A stretch of DNA of 47,020 bases from Segetibacter sp. (GTDB lineage: Bacteria > Bacteroidota > Bacteroidia > Chitinophagales > Chitinophagaceae). Positions 14,944 to 24,022 of the stretch are shown here, in pieces. Under the pieces are notes generated by a model. The model ran no database searches. It was not told the DNA's origin and worked only from the letters and a program-made list of their open reading frames with translations. Each line of letters starts with the position of its first letter. Within the stretch, counting starts at the first letter, position 1. Both the position numbers and the translations under genes were made by a program. Location: positions 1-47,020 of the forward strand of contig NZ_JAOQAH010000062.1 of assembly GCF_025963695.1 (NCBI RefSeq), read 5' to 3'.

Positions 14944-15774
14944 TCACCTATTTCTTCTAAAAATCTTGTCCCGGTGACTTACTACGTCGAAATTGTTTTT
15001 TAAGTCCGAAAACAAAAGCGTCTCCTTAATACCCAATGCTAAATATCCGAGTGGGGAAAGGCTGTTGTGAAAGAGATGTAGCACTTTATTCTGCAATTCG
15101 CGATTGAAGTAAATCATTACGTTTCTACAAAAAATCAACTGGAACTCGTTAAACACCTGGTCGGTGACAAGATTGTGTTGCGAAAAAATAATATTTGACC
15201 GAAGTTCTTTTCTGATGATCGCACGGTTGTACCCGGCAGTATAATACGAAGCAAAATCGTGTTCGCCGCCTGCCTGTATATAATTTGATACATACTCTTT
15301 CATAACATCCAAGGGCAAAATCCCGATTTTCGCCTTTTCAATATTATGTGGATTTAGATCCGTTGCATATATTTTTGAGCGGTTGAGTAACCCTGCTTCG
15401 TGTAGAAGTATGGCCATGGAAAAAACTTCCTCGCCCGACGAACAGCCTGCGTGCCAGATCTTGATGGATGGATAAGATGCTATGATAGGAATTACGTGTT
15501 TTCGAATTACTTTATAGAACCCGGGATCGCGAAACATTTCGGTGACGTTAACTGTAATACGTTGCAGAAAAAAATCGAAAACAGTTTTATCATTTATAAG
15601 ATGATTTTTTAGATCATGCATATTTCTATAACCTGCCACATCTATAAACCGCGTAATTCGCCGGTGCATTGAAGCGCGGGAATAGTGAGTGAAATCGTAG
15701 CCATATTGGTTGTTCACCAGTTGTAGAACTTCTTCTATTTCTTCGTCGTTTATATCAGTTGTTCTTGCAGACAT
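14944..15774 (-). CDS. CheR-type protein-glutamate methyltransferase
   Basis: The protein is about 276 residues. The N-terminal helical CheR_N region (about residues 10-65) contains the motif HYSRASMHRRITRFID. The SAM-dependent methyltransferase domain shows TVNVTEMFRDPGFY, IWHAGCSSGEEVFSMAILL (SAM loop), IYATDLNPHNIEKA and IFCRNVMIYFN. I start at the ATG at 15774, two bases beyond the stop of the hybrid kinase; an ATG at 15789 overlapping that gene is also possible. With no receptor or CheA nearby, this is more likely part of a kinase-based signalling system than classical chemotaxis. Confidence 0.9.
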   Translation of the reverse strand: MSARTTDINDEEIEEVLQLVNNQYGYDFTHYSRASMHRRITRFIDVAGYRNMHDLKNHLINDKTVFDFFLQRITVNVTEMFRDPGFYKVIRKHVIPIIASYPSIKIWHAGCSSGEEVFSMAILLHEAGLLNRSKIYATDLNPHNIEKAKIGILPLDVMKEYVSNYIQAGGEHDFASYYTAGYNRAIIRKELRSNIIFSQHNLVTDQVFNEFQLIFCRNVMIYFNRELQNKVLHLFHNSLSPLGYLALGIKETLLFSDLKNNFDVVSHRDKIFRRNR

Positions 15775-15776
15775 AG

Positions 15777-18700
15777 TTAAGAAAGCCACACTCTCATTAA
15801 TGAGATTAGTTTATGAATATCTACAGGCTTCGAAATGTAATCAGAAGCGCCTGCCGCCAAACACTTTTCCCGGTCTCCAGACATAGCTTTGGCTGTTAAC
15901 GCAATAAGTGGCAGGCGCATCAGCTTCATCTTATGTCGAATAATTCGCATTGCTTCGAAGCCATCCATTTCAGGCATCATAATGTCCATTAAAACGATGT
16001 CTACATCTGTATTTTCTTTCAACACCTGCAGTGCTTCCTTGCCATCGTTTGCGGTAATTATTTCCATTTGCTGACGTTCGAGGGCAGCACTAAGCGCAAA
16101 AACATTACGCATATCGTCGTCTACCAATAAAACCTTTTTGCCTTGTAGCGTTGCTTCAAAATCAACTGATTTATTTAGCTTGCTAAAAGGTAGCGTTTTC
16201 TTCTCCTGCACTTTGTATAAAAACAATTCCAATTCGTCTAACAATCTTTTATTGCTTGAAGAAGACTTTCTAACTATAACGTCCGCTATTCTTTTCATTT
16301 CCAGTTCGTCCGCAGTGGTAATGTCGCTATCGATGTAAATAATAGTTGGAATGTGTTCTGGTAACAAGTGCTGATTAAGTGCTGATAATTTTGAAATCCC
16401 TTCTTCAATATTTATTCCAATATCAGCAATAATACAGTCGTATTTCACTTTGTCAAGCTTTTCTAAACCCTCCTTTAGCGAGCTGGCGGAGTCGCAAACT
16501 ATTCCATAATTTTTTTCGTTGGTGAGTGTCGTTCCTACTTCATTGCTAAGATTGTCACTTGAAAAAATCAACACACGTTTCACAGAAGCGTTTAAATACT
16601 CGCTTATTAGGGTAAAGGCGTTATTCAGGTCCTCTTTTTTTACGGGCTTTTTCAGAAATGCAAGTGCTCCGCTAAGTAAATCTGTTTCCTCTGAGGCAGA
16701 AATCACGTGCACCGGGATGTTTTTCAATTGCTCGTCTTCTTTCAACATCTTCAATAAAGTAGCGCCATCAATACCGGGGAGTTTCATATCTAATATAACA
16801 GCAGAAGGAAGATATTTTTTTGCGCAATAAAATCCTTCATCTCCTGATAAAGCTATAATTGCTTTAAAGCCGTTGGATTTTGCAAATTCACGAATGATAA
16901 TTGCAAAGTCTTTGTCATCCTCAATTATCAGCATTACCCTATCCTCTTTTACTATTTTTTTTCTGTCGTCATGTATTGCCGTTTGTTCAATTACCTGAAT
17001 TTCAGTTTTAGGCGGGCTGATTTGAGGATTGTTTTTTTTGAAAGTATCACCAGCACCTTCAGTATCGAAAGGAATAAGTATGGTAAAGTTGCTTCCCTTG
17101 TGCTCCTGGCTCTCAATAAAAAGCTTCCCTTTTAGAATTCGCATTAATTCTTTTGTTATAGATAGCCCTAGACCCGTGCCGCCGTATTTTCTGTTTGTAG
17201 AACCATCGGCTTGCTGAAAAGCTTCGAAGATCACTTGCTGCTTTGTTTCGGGTATACCGATGCCACTATCTGCAACAGACATACACAAATACTCTTTGTT
17301 ATCTTCAATTACCTTTTTAAACTGTAGTTTAACCTGCCCGTTTTCCGAGGTAAATTTGAAGGCATTCGACAGCAGGTTTCGTAAAACCTGCTGAACTTTT
17401 TGCTTGTCTGTTTTTATGTTTTCAGGAACTCCATCAAGTATCTCAATCTCATATTTAATACCCTTTTCTTCGGCGACAACTGCAAACAGTTGCTCTAAAT
17501 CTGTTGCAATAGTTTCTACTGAAACATTCTCTATATGTAAATCAACCTTTCCAGCTTCTATTTTTGATAAATCTAAAATGTCATTTATTAGCTCCAGTAA
17601 ATCTGCCCCCGACTTGCGGATAATTTTGGCGTGAGCCACCTGCTTCTCCGTCAGGTTTTGATCTTTGTTTTCAGAAAGCAATTTTGCAAGAATCAGCACG
17701 CTGTTAAGGGGAGTTCGCAGTTCATGTGACATATTTGCGAGAAACTCAGATTTATATTTGCTAGACTCCTCCAACTCTCTTGCTTTTCTTGATAAAGAAA
17801 GCCCGGCTTTTTCTATAGCTGTATTCTTTTCTTTTAGTTCTGCATTTATCTGTCTTAACTCTTCTTCCTGAACCCTTAGCTCTTCTTCTGATGTTTGCAG
17901 CACTTCGGCCTGTACTGTCAACTCCTCATTCGTTTGCCTTAGTTCTTCCTGCTGGTGTTCTAAAACTTCTTTTTGACGTTGAACCTGTTCCAGTAAACCC
18001 TGTATTTTTTTCCGTTCTTCAACTGCATGCAGGGCAACAGCAATATTGTTACTAACGAGTGTCAGTAATTGTAACGACTCTTTTGCTATTGGTTGAAAAG
18101 AAAGTACTTCTATAATTCCTTTTAATTCGTCGTTGTGAAGCAGCAAAGCATAAATGGCATGAACAGGCTCCAGCCTTATAGTGGCACTGTCTATAGTGGC
18201 GTACTTAGCAGGAACATCAGATATAATAAGGGGTTCTTTTTGTGCTGCAGCCTGTCCTACCAGGCCCTCATGCAAATCATACTCTTTTTTAACAGTATTA
18301 GGTAAAGCATAGGAAGCTGTAAGCATGAGTTTTTGGACATCTTTATCGTACACATAAAAAGCCCCTGCTTTTATATCTAAATATTTAACAACCGTATCCA
18401 ATACCAGTTGCGATAACGCCGTAGCATCTAAATGTCCCTGCAAAATGTTGTTTACCTTCGCTAAACCGTTCAACAACCAATTTCTATCGGCGTTCTCCTG
18501 GTTGACTGCAGAAAGTTCTTTATTATTAGTCCGCAACTTTTCTTCTACTTTTCTTCTGCTATTCAGCTCTTTTAATATCTGTTGTATTAGGAGAATAACG
18601 ATAATAAGTATTAGCAGTATTCCGACTATCAATCCCAGTTTTGCATTTCTAACCGATTTGTTATTATCCATCTCGCGGTCGACTAGTAGCCGGCTTTCAA

Positions 18701-19190
18701 CTTTCTCCATCTCTGAAAGCTGCCGTTTAATATCGTCCATCTTAACTTTTTCAAGCGACGTTATTTCCGTAATCCTCTCCCTGGTATACTTGCTTGCATC
18801 CTCTCCTAACGAAGCCCAGTAGTTCAACAAGTCGGTAACGGCGTCACGAAGAATCTCTGCTCTTTGTATTTGTTGAGGATCGTCTTTTATTAAAATATGC
18901 AAGTTGCCTAAAGCAGGTTGCACCTGCTTTAAACCGGCATTATATGGCTCAAGAAAACTCCTTTGGTTTGTGCTCCTAAATCCCCGCCTGCCCGTTTCCA
19001 TATCAACGAGAACAGTTTGCATGGTTTGAAGTTGATTTATGACCCTGTAACTATGTTTAACCAGCTCGCCTTCCTGGTACTGCTTTTGAAAAGTAATTAA
19101 TGAAATTGAACCTACCAACAGCACTAATAAAATTGCAAAAGCAAACCCTACTTTCAATTGTCTCTTTATTTTCCTATCCATTTGCGGCAA
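15777..19190 (-). CDS. Large CHASE3-GAF hybrid histidine kinase with three receiver-like domains
   Basis: The 1137-residue membrane kinase has a helix at about 13-33, a CHASE3 sensor (about 38-175, with DMETGRRGF), a second helix near 184-204, a GAF domain (about 250-390) and a long Glu/Gln-rich coiled coil (about 395-475). The HisKA box MSHELRTPLN follows with His near 489, then the HATPase (NAFKFTS, GIGIPE, GTGLGLSI). Receiver 1 (LIIEDDKD, ILDMKLPG) and receiver 3 (LLVDDDMRN, LMDIMMPEMDG, KPVD) look functional. The middle one begins VLIFSSDN and lacks the acidic pair, so it is degenerate. It is upstream of and nearly touching cheR, and behind an inverted repeat at 19203-19224. Confidence 0.9.
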   Translation of the reverse strand: MPQMDRKIKRQLKVGFAFAILLVLLVGSISLITFQKQYQEGELVKHSYRVINQLQTMQTVLVDMETGRRGFRSTNQRSFLEPYNAGLKQVQPALGNLHILIKDDPQQIQRAEILRDAVTDLLNYWASLGEDASKYTRERITEITSLEKVKMDDIKRQLSEMEKVESRLLVDREMDNNKSVRNAKLGLIVGILLILIIVILLIQQILKELNSRRKVEEKLRTNNKELSAVNQENADRNWLLNGLAKVNNILQGHLDATALSQLVLDTVVKYLDIKAGAFYVYDKDVQKLMLTASYALPNTVKKEYDLHEGLVGQAAAQKEPLIISDVPAKYATIDSATIRLEPVHAIYALLLHNDELKGIIEVLSFQPIAKESLQLLTLVSNNIAVALHAVEERKKIQGLLEQVQRQKEVLEHQQEELRQTNEELTVQAEVLQTSEEELRVQEEELRQINAELKEKNTAIEKAGLSLSRKARELEESSKYKSEFLANMSHELRTPLNSVLILAKLLSENKDQNLTEKQVAHAKIIRKSGADLLELINDILDLSKIEAGKVDLHIENVSVETIATDLEQLFAVVAEEKGIKYEIEILDGVPENIKTDKQKVQQVLRNLLSNAFKFTSENGQVKLQFKKVIEDNKEYLCMSVADSGIGIPETKQQVIFEAFQQADGSTNRKYGGTGLGLSITKELMRILKGKLFIESQEHKGSNFTILIPFDTEGAGDTFKKNNPQISPPKTEIQVIEQTAIHDDRKKIVKEDRVMLIIEDDKDFAIIIREFAKSNGFKAIIALSGDEGFYCAKKYLPSAVILDMKLPGIDGATLLKMLKEDEQLKNIPVHVISASEETDLLSGALAFLKKPVKKEDLNNAFTLISEYLNASVKRVLIFSSDNLSNEVGTTLTNEKNYGIVCDSASSLKEGLEKLDKVKYDCIIADIGINIEEGISKLSALNQHLLPEHIPTIIYIDSDITTADELEMKRIADVIVRKSSSSNKRLLDELELFLYKVQEKKTLPFSKLNKSVDFEATLQGKKVLLVDDDMRNVFALSAALERQQMEIITANDGKEALQVLKENTDVDIVLMDIMMPEMDGFEAMRIIRHKMKLMRLPLIALTAKAMSGDREKCLAAGASDYISKPVDIHKLISLMRVWLS

Positions 19191-19202
19191 ATAAATATTG
19201 TG

Positions 19203-19224
19203 ATAATATCAATGAAGATATTAT
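19203..19224 (-). promoter_or_regulatory. Inverted repeat upstream of the hybrid kinase gene
   Basis: Perfect 8-bp arms ATAATATC (19203-19210) and GATATTAT (19217-19224) are separated by 6 bp. The repeat lies 13 bp before the start codon of the large kinase. Its size and position suit an operator for a dimeric regulator or a leader hairpin; the sequence cannot decide between them. Confidence 0.42.
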
Positions 19225-19316
19225 TATTTCCTTTCCGATATAGACGGGAGATAGATAAGTGGAACACGGTGGCAAAAACCAATGCAAGCTGTATTATTTG
19301 GAAAACAAGTAAAATG

Positions 19317-19343
19317 AAAAAAGTCCCTTTTCAAGGACTTTTT
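19317..19343 (-). terminator. Terminator after the ECF sigma factor gene
   Basis: AAAAAAGTCC (19317-19326) pairs with GGACTTTTT (19335-19343) around an 8-nt loop. Read on the minus strand it ends in a T run. It starts 22 bp after the sigma factor stop and separates that gene from the kinase cluster. Confidence 0.78.
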
Positions 19344-19364
19344 AGCTTAGTTTGAAATGTAAAT

Positions 19365-19931
19365 TTATATACCAACGGCACTATTTTTTTTATTTGACTT
19401 ATGTTGAATGATGTTTCTTAACAGCGCCTTAGCCCTTGAAAACTGAGACTTACTGGTGCTTTCGGTAATACCCAGCTTTGATGCAATTTCTTTGTGCGAA
19501 TAACCATCGATAGCATATAAATTAAACACTGTGCGATAACCGTCACTCAATGTAAGCGCACTATTAATGATGTCTTTTTCATACAACCTGTCAAGTGCGT
19601 TATGGTGTCTGTCCGCTATCGTATTTTCCAGCCCTTCACCAACTGCAGTATTCAAACTTTTTCGCCTAATGTGTTCAATTGCTGTATTTACGAATATCCT
19701 TCTTACCCAACCATCGAAGGATCCTTCGCCCCTAAATCTACTTAAATTATTAAAGAGCTTAACAAAACCTTCCTGCAAAATATCCTCTGCGTCCATCTGG
19801 TTTTTGGAATACCTTAAACAGATTGAATACATTTTGGATGAGTACAAATCATAGAGATCTTTCTGGCTTTTTCTCTCCCCTTTAATACAATTTTCTATTA
19901 GCTGGCTCTCCAGGGTAAAAGTTTTATTCAT
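19365..19931 (-). CDS. ECF-type RNA polymerase sigma factor
   Basis: The 188-residue protein has sigma region 2 (about residues 25-90) with DLYDLYSSKMYSICLRYSKN, then DAEDILQEGFVKLFNNLSRF, and region 4 (about 125-175) with AIDGYSHKEIASKLGITEST, the -35-recognition helix-turn-helix. The length is normal for RpoE-like ECF factors. No anti-sigma gene is adjacent, so regulation cannot be read from context. It is transcribed toward the kinase cluster but separated by a good terminator, so it is probably its own unit. It may direct genes elsewhere. Confidence 0.9.
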   Translation of the reverse strand: MNKTFTLESQLIENCIKGERKSQKDLYDLYSSKMYSICLRYSKNQMDAEDILQEGFVKLFNNLSRFRGEGSFDGWVRRIFVNTAIEHIRRKSLNTAVGEGLENTIADRHHNALDRLYEKDIINSALTLSDGYRTVFNLYAIDGYSHKEIASKLGITESTSKSQFSRAKALLRNIIQHKSNKKNSAVGI

Positions 19932-20096
19932 AGTAATTAGTTTAGGTGCAGTTCCACTTTACTAGATTGATGCCAAATGCATACCAGCTGTAAATCAACG
20001 AGTTAACGAACGCTTACTGTCCTAGACTTCCAAAATCAGTTAACTCAATCCCAAAAAAGGAAAGTAGCTTAACACGTCGTCAAGTTTAAAATAAGG

Positions 20097-21110
20097 CTAA
20101 AAAGAAGTAGCAATGCCCAGCCCGGGAGAAGGAGAAAGACTCACCTTGCCATTGTTGAAGGAGAGGCCTGTCGCCAAATCTTCAACGAGCAATAAAGGAC
20201 CATCAGCATCAGCGAAATCAACCTGGGGCATAAGGTGGGCTATAGCGGCAGAACCAATCGTAGACTCATTCATAGAGCCTATCATCACTTTCAAATTTAA
20301 TTGCCTTGCTCTTGCAATCATTCTTCGTGCAGGCGTAATGCCACTGCACTTGGTCAGCTTAATATTTATTCCATGAAAATGCTCAAAGCACTCTTCAACG
20401 TCTCGTTCAAACACGCAGCTTTCATCAGCAAATAGTGGTAAGGAAGATTTTTCGTACAGAATTTTCATTCCCTCCCAATTGTCTTTAGCCAGCGGCTGCT
20501 CTACCAATTCAACACCCAACTTTTCCAACAGCGGTATTTTTTCGAGTGCTTCCTCTGTGGTCCATCCTGCGTTAGCATCAACTCTAAATGTGGATGCTGT
20601 ATGTTCTCGAAGCGCCTCCATTATTGCAATGTCTTCGGCAGTTCCTAGTTTAATTTTGTAAATGGGCCAGGGCTTCTCCCGCATTTTTGCCACCATTTTT
20701 TCAATAGTATCAATTCCTATAGTGTAGTCAGTAAGAGGTGAGGTATCAGGAGAGGTGTTCCACATTTGATACAATGGTTGCCGCTTCATTTTGGCCCAAA
20801 GATCCCAGGCAGCCATATCGAGCGCGCAAACTAAAAAAGCATTATTTGGAAATAGATGATGGAGATAGTGCCAATATCTTTCAGGATCAGTAAGCGCAAA
20901 CTTTTCAACGAATGCTTTCTTGCTTTCCAGGTCAGCAATCATTTTCTCCACAGGGATGTTGTAGTAAGTAATTGCAGGAGCCTCCCCATACCCTGTAAAG
21001 GGTCCGAGAGATAGCTCTACTACAAACGTTGGCTGGTGTGTTTTTGTACCTTTTGATATGGTAAAAGGATATTTGAAAGGAAGATTAAATTGCCAGTATT
21101 TTACTTTCAA
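20097..21110 (-). CDS. Dipeptide epimerase (L-Ala-D/L-Glu epimerase-like, enolase superfamily)
   Basis: The 337-residue protein matches the muconate-lactonising branch of the enolase superfamily. The catalytic KIKLG motif lies near residue 152. The metal ligands are Asp in RVDANAGW, Glu in LVEQPL and Asp in FADESC, and the second catalytic lysine is in NIKLTKCSG. The DxD-type C-terminal motif FADADGPLLL fits dipeptide epimerases. These enzymes invert the D-Glu of murein-derived dipeptides during cell-wall recycling. The best start is a TTG at 21110; no ATG lies nearby. It is the only gene in its unit that I can identify. Confidence 0.86.
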   Translation of the reverse strand: MKVKYWQFNLPFKYPFTISKGTKTHQPTFVVELSLGPFTGYGEAPAITYYNIPVEKMIADLESKKAFVEKFALTDPERYWHYLHHLFPNNAFLVCALDMAAWDLWAKMKRQPLYQMWNTSPDTSPLTDYTIGIDTIEKMVAKMREKPWPIYKIKLGTAEDIAIMEALREHTASTFRVDANAGWTTEEALEKIPLLEKLGVELVEQPLAKDNWEGMKILYEKSSLPLFADESCVFERDVEECFEHFHGINIKLTKCSGITPARRMIARARQLNLKVMIGSMNESTIGSAAIAHLMPQVDFADADGPLLLVEDLATGLSFNNGKVSLSPSPGLGIATSF

Positions 21111-21211
21111 TATATTCGTTTTTGGTTAAAGCACCCCGTATGTACTCCAAATGCTCTATTAAAATAAATCAAACACAAATTCCTTAATCAGGCAGTTTGT
21201 AGCCACCAGCG

Positions 21212-22798
21212 CTACTTGTGTATTTCATTTGTAAAATGAAACTCTATGTCGGGGTTATTCTGCATTTCGGTATTTAAGAACCATTCACTGTTAGCCAGGT
21301 ACACCATGTTGCCGTCTTTGTCTTCACCAGTATTGGCCAATTTAAAACGGGCAAAATCGTCTAACTTTTTAGCATCTTTTGAAGTAAGCCAGCAAGCCTT
21401 ATAGAAAGGAAGGTGATTAAATTGAACAGAAGCGCCATACTCGTGCAACAGCCGATACTGTATCACCTCAAACTGCAGTTCACCAACGCAACCAATGATC
21501 TTTTTGGTACCGCCAAACTGGGTGAACAACTGCGCAACGCCTTCATCAGTTAACTGCATCAAGCCTTTTTCAAGTTGCTTCGTCTTCATGGGGTCTTTGT
21601 TCACCACCTCTTTAAAAATTTCAGGAGAGAAAGTTGGAATGCCTGTAAAGTAAAAATTTTCACCTTCGGTCAGGGTATCTCCAATTTTAAAGTTTCCTGT
21701 ATCAAAAAGTCCCACTACATCGCCGGGAAAAGCCTCCTCAACAACTTCTTTATCTCTTGCTAAAAAACTATATGGGGCACTGAAACGAACGTCTTTGTCA
21801 ATACGAACATGATGGAAATATTTGTTGCGTTCGAACTTGCCGCTACATACACGCAGAAATGCAATTCTATCGCGGTGCTTCGGATCGAGGTTAGCATGTA
21901 TCTTAAAAATAAACCCGCTAAATTTTGGTTCCGCAACGCTAACTGCACGTGCATTTGTTTGCCTGTCGCGCGGAGTAGGTGCAATGCTGATGAAGGTATC
22001 CAGCAATTCTTTCACCCCAAAATTATTAACCGCACTACCAAAGAAAACAGGAGCTATTTTACCAGACAAATAATCCTCAGCCTTCAATTTGCCATATACT
22101 CCGTCTATCAATTCAACATCTTCACGCAAAGTTTCGGCATCGCGCTCCCCTATTTTCTCTTCAAGTATCTTGTCGCTAAGGTCTTTAATCTCAACGGTGT
22201 GTTCATCTCCACCTTTTGTGCTTGCAGCAAATAACACAAGGTTTTTATCATGCAAATTATATACGCCCTTAAAATCCTTACCCTGGTTAATTGGCCACGT
22301 CATCGGGTGAAGCGAAATCTTCAATTCATTTTCAATCTCCTCAAGCAGGTCAAAACGGTTCTTACCGTCGCGGTCCATCTTGTTAATAAAAACGATCACC
22401 GGGGTATCGCGCATGCGGCAAACTTCCATCAGCCGACGGGTTTGTTCCTCTACTCCGTTCACACTATCTACCACTAATACAACACTGTCAACTGCGGTCA
22501 GCGTACGGTACGTATCCTCTGCGAAATCCTTGTGACCAGGTGTATCCAACAAATTTATCAGCATATCTTTATACTCAAAGCTCATCACCGATGTAGCAAC
22601 AGAAATACCCCTCTGACGCTCAATCTCCATGAAGTCACTTGTTGCATGCTTCTTTATTTTATTACTCTTAACCGCACCTGCAGTTTGTATTGCCCCACCA
22701 AACAACAAAAACTTTTCAGTTAATGTAGTTTTACCGGCATCGGGGTGACTAATAATCGCAAATGTTTTACGGCGGTTTATTTCTTTTTCGTATTTCAT
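21212..22798 (-). CDS. prfC: Peptide chain release factor 3
   Basis: The 528-residue GTPase shows the RF3 G-domain in order: [20 protein letters not shown] (G1), [10 protein letters not shown] (G2), [16 protein letters not shown] (G3), [10 protein letters not shown] (G4). The beta-barrel domain ([20 protein letters not shown]) and the RF3-specific C-terminal domain ([20 protein letters not shown]) follow. RF3 uses GTP to remove RF1/RF2 from ribosomes after peptide release. The length is normal and the start ATG at 22798 is clear. It is transcribed from a likely promoter at 22889-22896 with an 80-base structured leader. Confidence 0.96.
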   Translation of the reverse strand: MKYEKEINRRKTFAIISHPDAGKTTLTEKFLLFGGAIQTAGAVKSNKIKKHATSDFMEIERQRGISVATSVMSFEYKDMLINLLDTPGHKDFAEDTYRTLTAVDSVVLVVDSVNGVEEQTRRLMEVCRMRDTPVIVFINKMDRDGKNRFDLLEEIENELKISLHPMTWPINQGKDFKGVYNLHDKNLVLFAASTKGGDEHTVEIKDLSDKILEEKIGERDAETLREDVELIDGVYGKLKAEDYLSGKIAPVFFGSAVNNFGVKELLDTFISIAPTPRDRQTNARAVSVAEPKFSGFIFKIHANLDPKHRDRIAFLRVCSGKFERNKYFHHVRIDKDVRFSAPYSFLARDKEVVEEAFPGDVVGLFDTGNFKIGDTLTEGENFYFTGIPTFSPEIFKEVVNKDPMKTKQLEKGLMQLTDEGVAQLFTQFGGTKKIIGCVGELQFEVIQYRLLHEYGASVQFNHLPFYKACWLTSKDAKKLDDFARFKLANTGEDKDGNMVYLANSEWFLNTEMQNNPDIEFHFTNEIHK

Positions 22799-22817
22799 TT
22801 TTTAAGGTAAAAGGTTA

Positions 22818-22896
22818 AAGGCTTAGGGTATAAGGACAAAACAGGGCTCCTTCCACCCTATACCTTACACCTTAATCCTTTTGCCGCGCAAAGGTA
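22818..22896 (-). promoter_or_regulatory. Promoter -7 box and structured leader of the RF3 gene
   Basis: On the minus strand TACCTTTG at 22896-22889 is a perfect TAnnTTTG element. The transcript from about 22882 would be an imperfect hairpin: 22848-22852 pairs with 22832-22836, 22856-22860 with 22824-22828, and 22863-22866 with 22818-22821, with an 11-nt loop. Further AAGG/CCTT blocks can pair outside. Nothing like a T run follows the hairpin, so it is not a typical terminator. It may control translation or message stability, or it may be an AAGGTATAAGG-type intergenic repeat that happens to lie here. Confidence 0.45.
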
Positions 22897-23109
22897 ACGT
22901 TTGGAAAAATAAAACGGGAATTGAGATGAAAAACGTTTGTACTACGTTTAGTTAAAAGCAACATAGTTTTAATCTGTGTAATGATTTTTTGGTCGTCAGC
23001 AGATGAAACTCTGGGGATCATTTCTTGCCACGCTCGGTTCAAATCCAGTTTTTCATAGCAACCATGCTGGCTTATCCTAACTCACGCACTTGTTGGCTTT
23101 CTAATATTT
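22897..23109. other. Gap between the RF3 and methyltransferase genes
   Basis: Together with the RF3 leader this makes a 311-bp stretch without a gene. Apart from the promoter and leader already described, I see no coding sequence and no clear terminator for the methyltransferase gene that ends at 23110. Confidence 0.5.
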
Positions 23110-23844
23110 CTATTCGGTTTTTTTAAAAAGCAAAAAATGTTGAATCGGCATAAATTGTCCGTTATAATCTAATTTAAATCCGTTAGCCCCCAACTCCTTA
23201 CTTAGTTGTGCAACTGTTGTTTTGTGCAGGGGTCGTATAGCAACAGCCGCGTCTTCGCCTTTATATTCTATCAACAAAATTTTTCCGTCTTTCTTCAGCG
23301 ACTTTCTAATTGCCTGAAGCATTTCAACCGGGTATTCAAATTCGTGATAAACATCAACCATAATGGCAAGATCAACTGAATTCTCAGGAAGGTTTGGTGA
23401 AGTAAAGCCGCCTTTAATCACCTCTACATTTGCCACATTCATCTTATTCGCCCGTTCCTTTACTATTCTTATCATTTCGTCCTGAATTTCTACAGCGTAT
23501 ACTTTTCCCTTCGGAACTTTCGGAGCAAGTTTAAAAGTATAATATCCTGTCCCCGCGCCAATATCTGCAACTACCGCTGTTGCCGGCAATTCAATTTTAT
23601 CTATAGCACGCCGGGTATTTTCTTCCGTGGGCCGGCTATTTCTATCAAGCCACGAAGCATTTGAAGCACCCATCACATATGCGATTTCTCTCCCCATATA
23701 AAACTTTCCGGTTCCACCTGAGCTGGCTGTACGATAAGTGTACAGGGCATCAGCCGCAGGTTTCTTACTATTTACCTGGGCATTTATACAGCCTGCTGAA
23801 CAACACGAAACACAGATGATTGTATATACTATTAATTTTCTCAT
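23110..23844 (-). CDS. Class I SAM-dependent methyltransferase with an export signal
   Basis: The 244-residue protein begins with a signal or lipoprotein-type leader (MRKLIVYTIICVSCCSAGCINAQ) and then has a complete class I methyltransferase core. The SAM loop is VVADIGAGTGYYTFKLAP, followed by VYAVEIQDEMI (acidic motif II), VDLAIMVDVYHEF and ILLIEYKGED. The stretch GREIAYVMGASNASWLDR precedes the core. Export of a SAM-dependent enzyme is puzzling because SAM is cytoplasmic; the leader may be a membrane anchor facing in, or the enzyme may have another ligand. The substrate is unknown. The upstream divergent region contains two inverted repeats. Confidence 0.82.
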   Translation of the reverse strand: MRKLIVYTIICVSCCSAGCINAQVNSKKPAADALYTYRTASSGGTGKFYMGREIAYVMGASNASWLDRNSRPTEENTRRAIDKIELPATAVVADIGAGTGYYTFKLAPKVPKGKVYAVEIQDEMIRIVKERANKMNVANVEVIKGGFTSPNLPENSVDLAIMVDVYHEFEYPVEMLQAIRKSLKKDGKILLIEYKGEDAAVAIRPLHKTTVAQLSKELGANGFKLDYNGQFMPIQHFLLFKKTE

Positions 23845-23882
23845 ATCGAGGTTTTAACAAGCGAAAGTTTACATTAGTTCAG

Positions 23883-23944
23883 TCAGATTACCTGGTAAAG
23901 ACAATCTGATGCCAATTGTAAATTCCTATAAAAAATTTTATAGG
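23883..23944. promoter_or_regulatory. Two inverted repeats in a divergent promoter region
   Basis: TCAGATT (23883-23889) mirrors AATCTGA (23903-23909) with a 13-bp gap. CCTATAAAA (23925-23933) mirrors TTTTATAGG (23936-23944) with a 2-bp centre, a near-perfect 20-bp palindrome. They lie between the methyltransferase gene and the divergent SMP-30-like gene. Either could be a shared operator, or the second could be a promoter-associated palindrome. Confidence 0.4.
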
Positions 23945-24022
23945 CAACACTGAAACAGCAAAACATGTTACAAACTATATGCGCTGGCACTTTTTTTATG
24001 TTACGAGGTATAAACGCTTTCT

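Noticed and set aside
14722..15003. Plus-strand open frame between the CheB and CheR genes
   Set aside because: It overlaps the 3' end of the CheR gene on the other strand and a repeat copy, and shows no protein features.
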